This document shows positions 6,505-15,685 of a DNA stretch of 17,775 bases, piece after piece. Position 1 is the stretch's first letter. The number at the start of each line of letters is the position of its first letter. The notes under the pieces are model-generated. The model saw nothing but the letters and a program-made list of their open reading frames with translations. It was not told where the DNA came from and ran no database searches. The stretch is taken from positions 1 to 17,775 of the forward strand of contig JAGVBM010000288.1 in assembly GCA_020059765.1 (NCBI GenBank), read 5' to 3'. This stretch comes from Bacillota bacterium (GTDB taxonomy: Bacteria > Bacillota > Bacilli > Tumebacillales > Effusibacillaceae). The position numbers and the translations under genes are program-made.

Positions 6505-8478
6505 TTATTCCACATAAGGAATCTGTTTGCGCTCCTTGAGAACTCCGTTCTCATACACTTCCAGTTCGCCTTGCGTGTCCGGCGTGATATAAAAATCGAC
6601 CGAATATCGTTTCTCTGTTGTCACCTTTTCATTGTTGACGACCACCTGGTCCTTGCCCCGTGCGTCAGACCGCTTGATCAAGATGACGAGCGGTTTGTCC
6701 GGCGGCGGGGTGACTTTGACCGAATAGGTCCGGGTGATTGTCTTGGGAGGCAATCCCTTGGAAATCCACAAATCGATTTTGGAACCCTTCGGGTACTCCT
6801 TGCCAATCTCTTGCGGCCCCTGCCGCATCACCGAATTGGCCGGAACCTCAAAACTGTTGTCATAAAGTACGGTACCGACCTGGAATCCGGCATCCTGCAT
6901 TTTTTTCAGCGCATCATTCCAGGTCAGGTTCCGCAAGTCGGGAACGATCGCCATTTCCGGTCCGGAAGAAAGATACACGGCAATCTCCGATTTGCCGGGT
7001 ATGATTTGCACTTGCGGACCGGGAACCTGCCGAATCACTTTCCCTTTCTCGATCTCGTTATGAGGCTGCGTGACAAATTTGATCTCATCCAGATCCAGAT
7101 GCAGTTTGGCAAAGGCTTCTTTTGCCTGCTGCTCATCCATGCCTTCGAGGTTCGGCATGAGGACGGTCTCCGCACCCGCGCTGACTTTCAGGGTAACAAC
7201 ACGGTTGGTTTTGACTTGCTTGCCCGCTTCCGGATCTTGTTGAAAGACTTTTCCTTTTTCCAGCGGGGGACGTCCCGGAGCACCAGGATCCTTGGCGTCT
7301 TCCCGTTGGATGTTTTTATCTTTGAAACCGTAGGTTTTCAAGGTTTTCAGCGCCTCGTCATAGGGCATGCCTTCCACTTTCGGCATTTCGACTGCAGGAA
7401 CGGACAAGACGGAGGTCATGACGGTAAAGCCGGTGGCAATTCCAACTCCGCCCAGGATCAGCAGACCGACAATCATGCCGATGATTTTCCAGGTATTGCG
7501 TTTTTTCGGCTGCTCCTTGTCGTCCATAAGTCCGGCTGCACCTTTCGGATTGCCATTCCGTTTACTTGCGTAACCCGCATCCTTCAAAGCAGCAGCTGGA
7601 ATTTGCAGCGTCGGCTGCGTGTCGGACAGATCTGTCGACGCGACAAACTTTTCGACATTTGGATTCAGCAATGCCTGGTCGAGATCGGCATACATTTCTT
7701 TTGCCGACTGATACCGCGCATCCGGATTTTTGGCAAGTGATTTGAGAATGACGTTTTCGACGCTTTGCGGGATCTTCGGGTTCATTTGCCGCGGTTCGAT
7801 AAAATAGTCCTGCAGGTGTTTCAAGGCTACCGAAATCGGACTTTCCCCGGAAAAAGGCAGTTCGCCTGTCACCATTTCATACAGGACGACACCAAGAGAG
7901 TAAATGTCCGACTTGACATCGGTAATGCCGCCTCGTGCTTGTTCCGGCGAGAAATAGTGAACCGAACCGAGAACCGATCCGTTATGCGTAATTGTGTTGG
8001 ACGTGATGGCGCGGGCGATGCCGAAATCGGTGACTTTCACATGCCCGTCTTTGCCGATCAGGATGTTGTGCGGTTTGATGTCCCGGTGCACAATTTGGTG
8101 TTCATGCGCGTGCTGCAATGCCAAACAGATCTGTTTGGCAATCCCCACCGCTTCCGCGACCGGCAGCGGCGCCCGTTCCTGAATGACTTCCTTCAGCGTT
8201 TTTCCGTTGATGTATTCCATGACAATATAATAGGTTTCCTCTTCTATCCCCACATCGTAGATATTGACGACATTCGGATGGGACAAACTGGCGGCCGCTT
8301 GCGCTTCCCGCCGAAACCGGTGGACAAATTCCGGATCTGACACAAACTGCGGGCGCAGGACTTTGACGGAAACGTACCTGTTCAAAATCTTGTCCAGCGC
8401 GCGGTATACAATGGCCATCCCGCCGCCGCCGATGCGTTCCAGAATTTCGTATCGATTGCTGAGAACTTTTCCGATCAC
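6505..8478 (-). CDS. prkC: PASTA-domain Ser/Thr protein kinase PrkC (Stk-type)
   Basis: This 657-residue membrane kinase senses cell-wall fragments through extracellular PASTA repeats and phosphorylates cytoplasmic targets; in B. subtilis it also triggers spore germination by muropeptides. The N-terminal kinase domain (about 1-270) shows the GGGGMA glycine loop (17-22), Lys39 (SVKVL), HRDIKPHN (131-138), DFG (151-153) and a Thr-rich activation loop (159-164) before GSVHYFSPEQARGG. A basic juxtamembrane stretch (KKRNTWK) precedes a single transmembrane helix, IIGMIVGLLILGGVGIATG. Three PASTA repeats follow, opening near VEMPKVEGM, VLMPNLEGM and AIVPDLRNL, then a C-terminal extracellular region of about 80 residues. 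Translation starts at GTG 8478, with AAGGTG 7 nt upstream. The GTG overlaps the stp stop codon by 4 bp (GTGA), so phosphatase and kinase are translationally coupled. Confidence 0.97.
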   Translation of the reverse strand: MIGKVLSNRYEILERIGGGGMAIVYRALDKILNRYVSVKVLRPQFVSDPEFVHRFRREAQAAASLSHPNVVNIYDVGIEEETYYIVMEYINGKTLKEVIQERAPLPVAEAVGIAKQICLALQHAHEHQIVHRDIKPHNILIGKDGHVKVTDFGIARAITSNTITHNGSVLGSVHYFSPEQARGGITDVKSDIYSLGVVLYEMVTGELPFSGESPISVALKHLQDYFIEPRQMNPKIPQSVENVILKSLAKNPDARYQSAKEMYADLDQALLNPNVEKFVASTDLSDTQPTLQIPAAALKDAGYASKRNGNPKGAAGLMDDKEQPKKRNTWKIIGMIVGLLILGGVGIATGFTVMTSVLSVPAVEMPKVEGMPYDEALKTLKTYGFKDKNIQREDAKDPGAPGRPPLEKGKVFQQDPEAGKQVKTNRVVTLKVSAGAETVLMPNLEGMDEQQAKEAFAKLHLDLDEIKFVTQPHNEIEKGKVIRQVPGPQVQIIPGKSEIAVYLSSGPEMAIVPDLRNLTWNDALKKMQDAGFQVGTVLYDNSFEVPANSVMRQGPQEIGKEYPKGSKIDLWISKGLPPKTITRTYSVKVTPPPDKPLVILIKRSDARGKDQVVVNNEKVTTEKRYSVDFYITPDTQGELEVYENGVLKERKQIPYVE

Positions 8479-9245
8479 GGCGCCTCACCTTCTTTCCTGA
8501 CAGCCGTATTTTGCAAAGCCACAATGGTGATATTATCATTGCCGCCCTGATGCAATGCCATCTGAATCAAACGATCCAGTTTGTCTTCCAATGAGCCCGG
8601 CTGATAAAACGTCTGCTGAATTTCTTCGTCGCTGACCAGGTTTGTCAATCCGTCCGTGCAAAGCAGCAGGACGTCCCCTTCCTTCCATGGCGTCGCGACT
8701 ACGTCCACCTCAACCTGCAAATCGGTTCCCACCGCGCGTGTTAAGATGTTGCGTTGCGGATGGGTATTCACTTCTTCTTCCGTCAATTGGCCGTTTTTGT
8801 ACAGTTCATTGACCAGGGAATGATCATCGGTCAATTGCCGGATCCGGTCGGGAGTGATGAGATAGCCCCGGCTGTCGCCGATATAGCCCAGGGTAATCGA
8901 AGCAGGACTGACGATGCTGGCTACGATTGTCGTTCCCATTCCCGAATAGCCGCTGATGCTTCTCCCCCGGTTATAGATTTCTTCGTTTGCCCGCAAGATG
9001 GCGTCGACGATGTAGTCGCTGATATACGGTTCTGCTTCTTCCAATGATTTGCCGCGGAGAAAGCCGGTCAATTCGCGTCCCGCGACTTCCACGGCAATCG
9101 ACGACGCAATCTCGCCCGCCATGTGCCCGCCCATACCGTCCGCCACAAGGACGGCTTGAAAAGGTTCCAAGTCCGTGTGCAGGGCGAATTCATCCTCATT
9201 GATCTGTCGAACTAATCCGATGTGGCTTTTGGCCGCATACTCCAT
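8475..9245 (-). CDS. prpC: PP2C-family Ser/Thr protein phosphatase (PrpC/Stp)
   Basis: This 256-residue PPM/PP2C phosphatase is the expected cytoplasmic partner that reverses phosphorylation by the adjacent PASTA kinase. Its metal-binding aspartates are visible: Asp18 (NEDEF), Asp36-Gly37 (VADGMGGH), Asp198 (CTDGLTN) and Asp237 (GGNDNIT). The GYIGDSRGYL and TDDHSLV motifs lie between. Length matches the family. There is no signal or membrane segment. The start is ATG 9245, preceded by GGGGTGA 5-6 nt upstream in an 11-bp gap after rlmN. The end overlaps prkC by 4 bp. Coupled translation of the phosphatase and kinase would help keep them in balance. Confidence 0.96.
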   Translation of the reverse strand: MEYAAKSHIGLVRQINEDEFALHTDLEPFQAVLVADGMGGHMAGEIASSIAVEVAGRELTGFLRGKSLEEAEPYISDYIVDAILRANEEIYNRGRSISGYSGMGTTIVASIVSPASITLGYIGDSRGYLITPDRIRQLTDDHSLVNELYKNGQLTEEEVNTHPQRNILTRAVGTDLQVEVDVVATPWKEGDVLLLCTDGLTNLVSDEEIQQTFYQPGSLEDKLDRLIQMALHQGGNDNITIVALQNTAVRKEGEAP

Positions 9246-9256
9246 TCAGTTCACCC

Positions 9257-10324
9257 CTAGATTCTCCCCTGTTCCGCCCGCAGTTGTCCGCACGCGGCAG
9301 AAATGTCATGCCCCTTTTCCCGTCTGACTGTCGCATTGATGCCCAATTGGTTCAATTCATCTTGAAAGGCGCGGATCTGGTCTTTGGGAGTCCGTTGGTA
9401 ATTTCGTTCCGGCACATAGTTGACCGGAATCAGATTGACATGACAAGGCAAGTCGCCCAACAAGTCAGCCAACGCCTTGGCATGTTTCAGATCGTCATTG
9501 ACGCCGCCGATCAAGGCGTATTCAAAGGTCAGCCTTCTTCCCGTCTGGTCCCAATAATAACGGCATGCGTCGATCAGCTGCGCGATGTTCCAGGCGCGGT
9601 TGACCGGCATCATGGAACTGCGCAGGTCGTCGAAGGGCGAATGCAGCGAAATCGCCAGGGTGATCTGCCGCTTCTCATCGGCCAATCGGCGAATGGCAGG
9701 CACCAAGCCGCTGGTCGAAACGGTAATGTGCCGCGTTCCGATATTCAGCGTTTCCGCCGCGCTAATCATATCAATAAATTTCATGGCCGCGTCGTAGTTT
9801 TCCAACGGCTCTCCCGAACCCATCAAGACGATGGACGATACCCGATCTCCTTGATCGTCGAGCATTCGCTGAAAAAACATCGTCTGCTCAACGATCTCGC
9901 CGGCAGTCAGGTTGCGGATCAGACCGCCGAGGGTGGACGCGCAGAAGGTGCATCCCATTCGGCACCCCACTTGCGAAGAAACGCAGACGGAATTTCCGTA
10001 GTTATGGGGCATGAGCACCGTTTCGACCGTACTTTTGTCATGCAATTCCAGCAGGATCTTGATCGTTCCGTCTTTTGACACCTGCCGCGTCACTTCCTTC
10101 ATGGTGGCAAGCACCGCTTTTTGCTTCAATTCTTCCCGGAAAGAGGCAGGCAAGTCGGTCATATCGTCAATGGAAGTCGCCCGTTTTTTATAAATCCAGT
10201 TAAAAATCTGCTTGGCGCGGAACTTCGGTTGGCCGAGTTCCGTGACCCAACGTTCCAGGTCTTCCAGTTTCATATCGTACAGCTGTTTTTTCGGTTCCGT
10301 CAGGTCGATGATCGTGTCGATCAC
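9257..10324 (-). CDS. rlmN: Dual-specificity 23S rRNA (A2503-C2) / tRNA methyltransferase RlmN
   Basis: RlmN is a radical SAM enzyme that adds a methyl group to C2 of A2503 in 23S rRNA and, in some bacteria, A37 of tRNAs. The 355-residue product carries the 4Fe-4S ligands Cys121, Cys125 and Cys128 (CRMGCTFC), the SAM-binding GSGEPLENY segment, and the C-terminal cysteine that carries the methyl intermediate, Cys345 (SAACGQL). The QPKFRAKQIFNWIY N-terminal segment is typical. The related resistance enzyme Cfr is less likely, given the standard housekeeping context. The start is GTG 10324, with GGGGGTGA about 5 nt upstream. An internal Met18 is possible, but relatives have a similar N-terminal extension. 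It lies 21 bp after rsmB and 11 bp before stp, an order conserved in Bacilli. Confidence 0.97.
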   Translation of the reverse strand: MIDTIIDLTEPKKQLYDMKLEDLERWVTELGQPKFRAKQIFNWIYKKRATSIDDMTDLPASFREELKQKAVLATMKEVTRQVSKDGTIKILLELHDKSTVETVLMPHNYGNSVCVSSQVGCRMGCTFCASTLGGLIRNLTAGEIVEQTMFFQRMLDDQGDRVSSIVLMGSGEPLENYDAAMKFIDMISAAETLNIGTRHITVSTSGLVPAIRRLADEKRQITLAISLHSPFDDLRSSMMPVNRAWNIAQLIDACRYYWDQTGRRLTFEYALIGGVNDDLKHAKALADLLGDLPCHVNLIPVNYVPERNYQRTPKDQIRAFQDELNQLGINATVRREKGHDISAACGQLRAEQGRI

Positions 10325-10345
10325 ATTCTCACCCCCCTTTGTTCT

Positions 10346-11713
10346 CTACATTTTTCGCAAACGGCAGATAAAAAATCCGTCTGTTCCGAAGTGATGGGGC
10401 AATACCTGTACCCACCCCTCTTCGCTCAGCGACCGTGCCGCTACTGTTTCGGGCAAATACGGCCGCAGGGTTTCGATCCGAAAATCAGACCGCTCTTTTA
10501 AAAAGGTTCGTATAATTTCTCCATTTTCCTTCTCTTCTATCGTACACGTGGAATAAACCAATACCCCGCCCGTCCGCAGGGCATCGGCAGTTTTCCGGAT
10601 CAAATCCAATTGTACGCCCGAAATGGCCTCAACATCGGCTTGGGTTTTTCTCCATTTGATATCCGGCTTTCGGCGAATTACGCCAAACCCGGAACAAGGA
10701 GCATCGAGCAAGATGGAATCGAACATCCCCAAATTCGGCAGCAAATCGAGAATGTCGCCCGTCGTCGGACGAACCGTTTGCATCCCTAACCGGGCAGTCG
10801 CTGTACGGATCAATTCCACCTTATGCGGGTGGATGTCTGCCGCCACAATCTCCCCCTGATCCCGCATCAACTCGGCCAAATGAGTGGTTTTCCCGCCGGG
10901 AGCCGCACAGGCGTCCAACACCCGCATGCCCGGTTGCGGATCCACGCACGGCGCCACCAACATCGAGCTTTCGTCCTGCACCGTACAGCGACCGTCACGA
11001 AAAGCCTGCAAGCGGGTGACATCCATACCTGCCGAGAGGACAACGCCATCGGGTGAAACATCGGATGGACGAGCCTCCATACCTTCTTCAGCAAGTGCTT
11101 GCAGCAGGTCCTCCCGCGTGTTGCGCAATCGATTGACCCGCAGGGATAACGACGGACGGTTATTGTTTGCCTGACAGATCGCGGTCGTCTGCTCCATCCC
11201 GTACTGCTCCGCCCATTCTTCCACCAGCCACTCGGGATGGGAATGCAGCAACGACACGTGCCGCAGCGGATCTTTTGCGGCAGAAGGATATTTGGCTTGA
11301 CCTGAGCGCAGCAGATTCCGCAGCACTCCGTTGACGAAACCGGACAAACGGGAATTGCGCCGCTTGGCAATTTCCACCGCTTCATTGATGATCGCAAAAT
11401 CGGGTACCCGTTCCAGATAATCCAGTTGATACGCGCTAAGCCGCAGCAAATTCCGCACCCAGGGATCCAGCTTGCCAATCGGCTGTTTCAAAAAAGGTAG
11501 AATCCGGTAATCCAAGGTATTCAACCTCTGCACCGTACCGTAGACAATTTCTGTCGCCAGCGCCGTATCTTTCGGTGAAAGAGGGTGGCGGGCCAATGCG
11601 GATTGCAGCGCCAGATTGCTGTAGGCCTCCTGCGTATCCACCGCCAGCAAGACCTCAAGCGCCACCTCTCTCGCTGTCAGTTTAGAGTTGCGATGTCTCG
11701 TTCCCGTCGCCAA
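10346..11713 (-). CDS. rsmB: 16S rRNA (cytosine-967-C5)-methyltransferase RsmB
   Basis: RsmB methylates C967 (E. coli numbering) of 16S rRNA using SAM. The 455-residue protein has an N-terminal NusB-like RNA-binding domain (about 10-140), a linker, and a Rossmann methyltransferase domain with SAM motif LDACAAPGGKT (266-276), motif IV DAPCSG (337-342) and motif VI YSTCT (387-391). Cys390 is the expected catalytic nucleophile and Cys340 the one that helps release product. The start appears to be TTG at 11713, overlapping the 3' end of fmt by 32 bp; AGGG lies about 8 nt upstream and GGAGG 12 nt upstream. No ATG exists near the N-terminus, and a later GTG (codon 17) would trim the NusB domain. 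Start confidence is moderate; identity is firm. Confidence 0.95.
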   Translation of the reverse strand: MATGTRHRNSKLTAREVALEVLLAVDTQEAYSNLALQSALARHPLSPKDTALATEIVYGTVQRLNTLDYRILPFLKQPIGKLDPWVRNLLRLSAYQLDYLERVPDFAIINEAVEIAKRRNSRLSGFVNGVLRNLLRSGQAKYPSAAKDPLRHVSLLHSHPEWLVEEWAEQYGMEQTTAICQANNNRPSLSLRVNRLRNTREDLLQALAEEGMEARPSDVSPDGVVLSAGMDVTRLQAFRDGRCTVQDESSMLVAPCVDPQPGMRVLDACAAPGGKTTHLAELMRDQGEIVAADIHPHKVELIRTATARLGMQTVRPTTGDILDLLPNLGMFDSILLDAPCSGFGVIRRKPDIKWRKTQADVEAISGVQLDLIRKTADALRTGGVLVYSTCTIEEKENGEIIRTFLKERSDFRIETLRPYLPETVAARSLSEEGWVQVLPHHFGTDGFFICRLRKM

Positions 11714-12641
11714 ATTGATTCCCTGCCTCCAATGGCTGTCCGCGCAGCAATTCTTCCGCCGTCATGCAGCGTTTGCCTTCCGGTTGCAACTCGAGAATTC
11801 CGATAATCCCTTGTCCGGTCTGAACTTCTATTGAGGAATCGGTCACCCGTAAGATCGTCCCTGGCGGCTTGTCCGACACATAGGTTTCATCGACAATCTC
11901 TGTCCGCCAGATTTTGAAGCGCTTGCCGTGCAGCGTTGTATACGCAACCGGCCACGGATTCATGCCGCGCACTTGATTGTAAATGTCCCGGCCGCTGTTC
12001 GCCCATTGAATTCGTTCCTCGTCCCGCGACAGATTGGGCGCGTATGTAACTTTCGATTCGTCTTGCGGCGTCTCGACAGCAGAGCCGTCGAGAATTGTTG
12101 CAATCGTCTCCGTCAACAGGACTGCACCCGCTGCAGCAAGTTTGTCGTGCAAGCTGCCGACCGTATCCCCCAGTTCAATCGGAACGCGGACTTGCGCGAG
12201 CATGTCCCCCGCATCCAGTTCCTTCACCATTCGCATAATCGTCACACCCGATTCCGCATCCCCGTTGATGATACAACGATGGATTGGCGCACCGCCCCGG
12301 TATTTCGGCAGCAGGGAGGCGTGGACATTAATGCTCCCCCAGCGAGGTATTTCAAGCAGCGCAACAGGCAATATTTGCCCGTACGCGGCTGTCACCAGCA
12401 GGTCGAATGGCAGCGATTGCAGGTGAGCCAGCGATTCTTCCGACCGCACTTTTTCCGGCTGAAAAACGGGCAGCCCTTTTTCCAAAGCCGCCACTTTGAC
12501 GGGAGGCGGCGTCAGCTTCTTGCCGCGTCCTTTCGGCCGGTCAGGCTGTGTTACCACACCGGCAACCTGATAGCCCGCTGCCAACAGGGCGAGCAGGCTC
12601 GGAACGGCGAAATCGGGAGTTCCCATGAATAAGATGCGCAT
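11682..12641 (-). CDS. fmt: Methionyl-tRNA formyltransferase
   Basis: Fmt transfers a formyl group from 10-formyltetrahydrofolate to Met-tRNAfMet to make the initiator tRNA. The 319-residue product has the N-terminal formyltransferase fold, with MGTPDFAVP at the start, NVHASLLPKYRGGAP (Asn105, His107) and LDAGD (Asp143) forming the catalytic set, and a C-terminal OB-like domain beginning near 205. The start is ATG 12641, with GAGGTGG close upstream in the 9-bp gap after def. Its end overlaps rsmB by 32 bp. Def removes the formyl group added by this enzyme, so the def-fmt pair has a shared purpose. Confidence 0.97.
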   Translation of the reverse strand: MRILFMGTPDFAVPSLLALLAAGYQVAGVVTQPDRPKGRGKKLTPPPVKVAALEKGLPVFQPEKVRSEESLAHLQSLPFDLLVTAAYGQILPVALLEIPRWGSINVHASLLPKYRGGAPIHRCIINGDAESGVTIMRMVKELDAGDMLAQVRVPIELGDTVGSLHDKLAAAGAVLLTETIATILDGSAVETPQDESKVTYAPNLSRDEERIQWANSGRDIYNQVRGMNPWPVAYTTLHGKRFKIWRTEIVDETYVSDKPPGTILRVTDSSIEVQTGQGIIGILELQPEGKRCMTAEELLRGQPLEAGNQFGDGNETSQL

Positions 12642-12650
12642 CCTCCCACC

Positions 12651-13127
12651 TCATCTTTCACTCGGTTGGCGCTTTTTCAAAATATCCAGCGGATTCAGGT
12701 AATCGGTAAACAAGACCCCGTTAAGATGGTCGATCTCATGCTGCAGACAACGGGCTTTCAACCCTTCCCCCTCGACGATGATCTCTTCTCCATATCGATT
12801 CAGCCCTTTTGCTTTCACATAATTGGCCCGTTTCACTTCGGCTGTCAGCCCCGGAATGGACAAACACCCTTCCGGCCCGGTCTGCTCGCCCGATTTTTCA
12901 AGAATTTCCGGGTTGATCATCTCGATCAATCCGTCGCCGCAATCGATCACAATAATCCGTTTGGATATTCCCACCTGGGGAGCGGCCAAGCCTACACCTT
13001 CTGCGTCATACATCGTCTCGGCCATGTCATCCAATAATTTCAACACGTTTTTTGTAATTTCCGGCACCGGTTTTGCCACTTCCCGCAAAACCGGATCGCC
13101 TTCCAAGCGAATCATCCGAATCGCCAT
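12651..13127 (-). CDS. def: Peptide deformylase
   Basis: Def removes the N-formyl group from new proteins. The 158-residue metalloenzyme shows all three family motifs: GVGLAAPQVG (44-53), EGCLSIPG (86-93) and QHEIDHLNG (129-137). The metal ligands are Cys88, His130 and His134; Glu131 is catalytic. It looks like a type 1 enzyme by its EGCLSIPG motif and short length. The start is ATG 13127, with AGGGGG 7 nt upstream. A longer reading from 13352 runs back into priA and is not family sequence. The 47-bp gap from priA is one of the larger gaps in this operon and is AT-rich (ATATTGTATAGAG on the minus strand). An extra promoter there is possible, but no convincing -35 was seen. Confidence 0.97.
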   Translation of the reverse strand: MAIRMIRLEGDPVLREVAKPVPEITKNVLKLLDDMAETMYDAEGVGLAAPQVGISKRIIVIDCGDGLIEMINPEILEKSGEQTGPEGCLSIPGLTAEVKRANYVKAKGLNRYGEEIIVEGEGLKARCLQHEIDHLNGVLFTDYLNPLDILKKRQPSER

Positions 13128-13174
13128 GTGAAGTCCCCCTTTACACGAAAAATCTCTATACAATATGATATCCG

Positions 13175-15685
13175 TTACAGCATCATTTGCGCATTCACAT
13201 CGACGGCCAATATGCCAACTGATTCCCGCGCTGCTTTCGAAAACTCGAGATACGCCTCCAGCAGCACCGGTTGAAGCGGAGCAAAATCTTGATATTTGAC
13301 GGTAAGATGATAGCGGTATTTCCCTTGCAGTTTGGCCAAGGGAGCCGGGCACGATGACAATACTTCCGCTTGCGGCATTTCTCGCAGTTGGCTGCGCAGC
13401 CGTTTTTCCAGTGCGAGGATCAAACGTTCCGCTTTCGCCTGTTCCGGGTGCTGCATGGTAAACAGTGTCATTTCGTAAAACGGCGGGTTGCCAAGAGTTT
13501 TCCGAATGCCGATCTCCGATCGATAGAATTGCTCATAATCCTGTGTGGTCGCCAAGTGAATCGCGCCATGCTCCGGATCATAGGTCTGGATCAATACTCT
13601 GCCGTCGATTTCGTGCCGTCCTGCGCGTCCCGCCACTTGCGTCAACAATTGAAAAGTCCGTTCCGCTGCCCGGAAATCAGGCAAATTCAACGACGTATCG
13701 GCCGTAATTACCCCCACCAGGGTGACGCGGGGAAAATCCAACCCCTTGGCGATCATCTGGGTTCCCAGCAGAATGTCTGCTTGACCTTCGCGAAACTGCT
13801 GCAGCAGCCGTTCATGGCTGCCCTTCGTGCCGGTGGTGTCCACATCCATTCGGATGACCCGAGCGGCAGGAAAGACGTTGTGCAGTTCCTCTTCCACCCG
13901 CTGCGTACCGGTGCCGAACGTGCGAATATGCGGGCTGGCACATGTCGGGCAGGACTTGACCGACGGTTCGGAATGTCCGCAATAATGGCAGCGCAACAAC
14001 TCAAATGAGGATCCGCTGCGTTGCACGTTGTGATAAGTCAGTGAAACGTCGCAGTTCGGACAACGCGCCACATATCCGCAACTGCGGCACAGAATAAAGG
14101 TGGAATGTCCGCGCCGATTCAGAAACAGAATGATCTGTTCCCGTTTTTGCAAGCGGTCGTTGATCAGATGCTGCAGCTGCCGCGAGAACATCGACCGGTT
14201 CCCCGCCTGCAGTTCCCGCCGCATATCCGTCACGTCTGCCTGCGGCAAAGCACGGCGGTTGACGCGGTTAGGCAGTTTCAAAATATGCATCGTTCCCAAT
14301 TCAGCCGCATACCGGGTTTCCAATGAGGGCGTGGCCGATCCCAGCAGCAGGATCGCCCCGTGATGCTGCGCCCGCTGCCACGCCACTTCCCGCGTGTGAT
14401 ATTTCGGCTGCTCTTCTTGTTTATATGACAGTTCGTGTTCCTCGTCAATCACGATCAATCCGATGCGCAGGAAAGGGGCAAAGATGGCGGAACGCGCTCC
14501 GACCGCGATCGAAACTTCGCCGCGGCGGATCCTTTTCCATTCGTCGTACCGTTCCCCCTGAGACAATCGGCTGTGCAGGACGGCCACCGCGTCACCGAAA
14601 CGGCGTTTAAATCGTTCCACCATTTGCGGCGTCAGGGAAATTTCCGGCACCAGTACAATCGCCTGCTTGCCTGCGGTTACACAGGCGGCAATCGACTGCA
14701 AATACACCTCGGTTTTTCCGCTGCCCGTCACCCCCTGCAGCAGCACTTGCGCGGGCAATTCCGTCTGCTGCAGGCGCAGGATCTTCTGAAACACCGCTTG
14801 CTGCTCCTCCGTCAACGGAAGCGGCTGTTCCAAAGGCCCGACAAACCGGTTTGCATAGGGATCGCGCCGCTCCTCCTCTTTCCCTTGCACGAGAATCCCC
14901 TTTCGGATCAAGGTTTTCACCGTAGAATGGTTCGTTTGGGTCGCTCGCAGCACATCCCGAAGGGGTACCGACGGGCCATGACTGCGCACCCACTCGGCGA
15001 CTTCCCGTTGTTTGAACGCCCGTTCCGGAATCTGCTCCATGGCGTCCCGAAACGCTTCCTCCGATAAGCGGCAGCTGACGGTGGTCACATAGAGGGTTTG
15101 TACGGTTTGCGACACTTCATACCGTTCCCGTATGATTCCCCTCTGAATCATGTTTTGCAAAGGGTTTCGCCAAGCAGGAAATTGTTTGATCAAGATCTCC
15201 TTGTATACCCCGTTCTGCTGCCGAAGGTACAGCCAGACTTCCTTCTCTTTCGCCGTCAGGCCGGGCGGGACATCCTCCGCCGGATTCGACGGCGGAGCCT
15301 CCTCCGCTGCATATTCGGCCAATTCCAACCGAATATCGGTCTTGGCTCGGATTCCTGCAGGCAGCAGCGCTTGTACGGAGGCCGCTTTGGATGCCAGATA
15401 GCGATAGGACAGCCAATCGGCGAGCTTGACCAATTCTTCGGTCAACAGCGGCTGTTCATCCAATTCCTGCAAAATCTCTTTCAATTGGGATACATCCGCC
15501 TGATCGGCAAAACCGATCACATATCCCTCTACCCTTCGCTGTCCAAAGGGCACAATCACCCGTGTCACCACCTGAACCGAATCGGCCATTGCAGCGGGCA
15601 CCCGGTAGTGAAAGGGCCGATCCACATCCCGCGCATGCACATCCACAATCACTTCCGCAATTCGAAGGGACTGACGGTCTGTCAT
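13175..15685 (-). CDS. priA: Primosomal protein N' (replication restart helicase PriA)
   Basis: PriA binds abandoned replication forks and starts reloading of the replicative helicase. The 836-residue product has an N-terminal DNA-binding region (3'-end pocket plus winged helix, about 1-270), then a superfamily 2 helicase core with Walker A GVTGSGKT (318-325), DEEH (414-417) and GSATPSLET (449-457). Eight zinc-binding cysteines are inserted in the core: Cys533, 536, 542, 545, 566, 569, 579 and 582. Late motifs include GTQMIAKGLDFP and QVAGRAGR. The start is ATG 15685, overlapping the coaBC stop by 4 bp (ATGA), with a weak GGAG 5 nt upstream; translation probably relies on coupling to coaBC. 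It is somewhat longer than E. coli PriA (732) and close to the B. subtilis protein (805). Confidence 0.97.
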   Translation of the reverse strand: MTDRQSLRIAEVIVDVHARDVDRPFHYRVPAAMADSVQVVTRVIVPFGQRRVEGYVIGFADQADVSQLKEILQELDEQPLLTEELVKLADWLSYRYLASKAASVQALLPAGIRAKTDIRLELAEYAAEEAPPSNPAEDVPPGLTAKEKEVWLYLRQQNGVYKEILIKQFPAWRNPLQNMIQRGIIRERYEVSQTVQTLYVTTVSCRLSEEAFRDAMEQIPERAFKQREVAEWVRSHGPSVPLRDVLRATQTNHSTVKTLIRKGILVQGKEEERRDPYANRFVGPLEQPLPLTEEQQAVFQKILRLQQTELPAQVLLQGVTGSGKTEVYLQSIAACVTAGKQAIVLVPEISLTPQMVERFKRRFGDAVAVLHSRLSQGERYDEWKRIRRGEVSIAVGARSAIFAPFLRIGLIVIDEEHELSYKQEEQPKYHTREVAWQRAQHHGAILLLGSATPSLETRYAAELGTMHILKLPNRVNRRALPQADVTDMRRELQAGNRSMFSRQLQHLINDRLQKREQIILFLNRRGHSTFILCRSCGYVARCPNCDVSLTYHNVQRSGSSFELLRCHYCGHSEPSVKSCPTCASPHIRTFGTGTQRVEEELHNVFPAARVIRMDVDTTGTKGSHERLLQQFREGQADILLGTQMIAKGLDFPRVTLVGVITADTSLNLPDFRAAERTFQLLTQVAGRAGRHEIDGRVLIQTYDPEHGAIHLATTQDYEQFYRSEIGIRKTLGNPPFYEMTLFTMQHPEQAKAERLILALEKRLRSQLREMPQAEVLSSCPAPLAKLQGKYRYHLTVKYQDFAPLQPVLLEAYLEFSKAARESVGILAVDVNAQMML

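Noticed and set aside
6571..7740. A 389-codon open frame on the plus strand
   Set aside because: It is antisense to the PASTA and linker part of prkC, rich in Phe, Arg and His as mirror frames here are, and has no recognisable domain.
13128..13352. A 75-codon N-terminal extension of def
   Set aside because: It is out-of-frame priA sequence. ATG 13127 has a proper ribosome binding site and gives the usual protein length.
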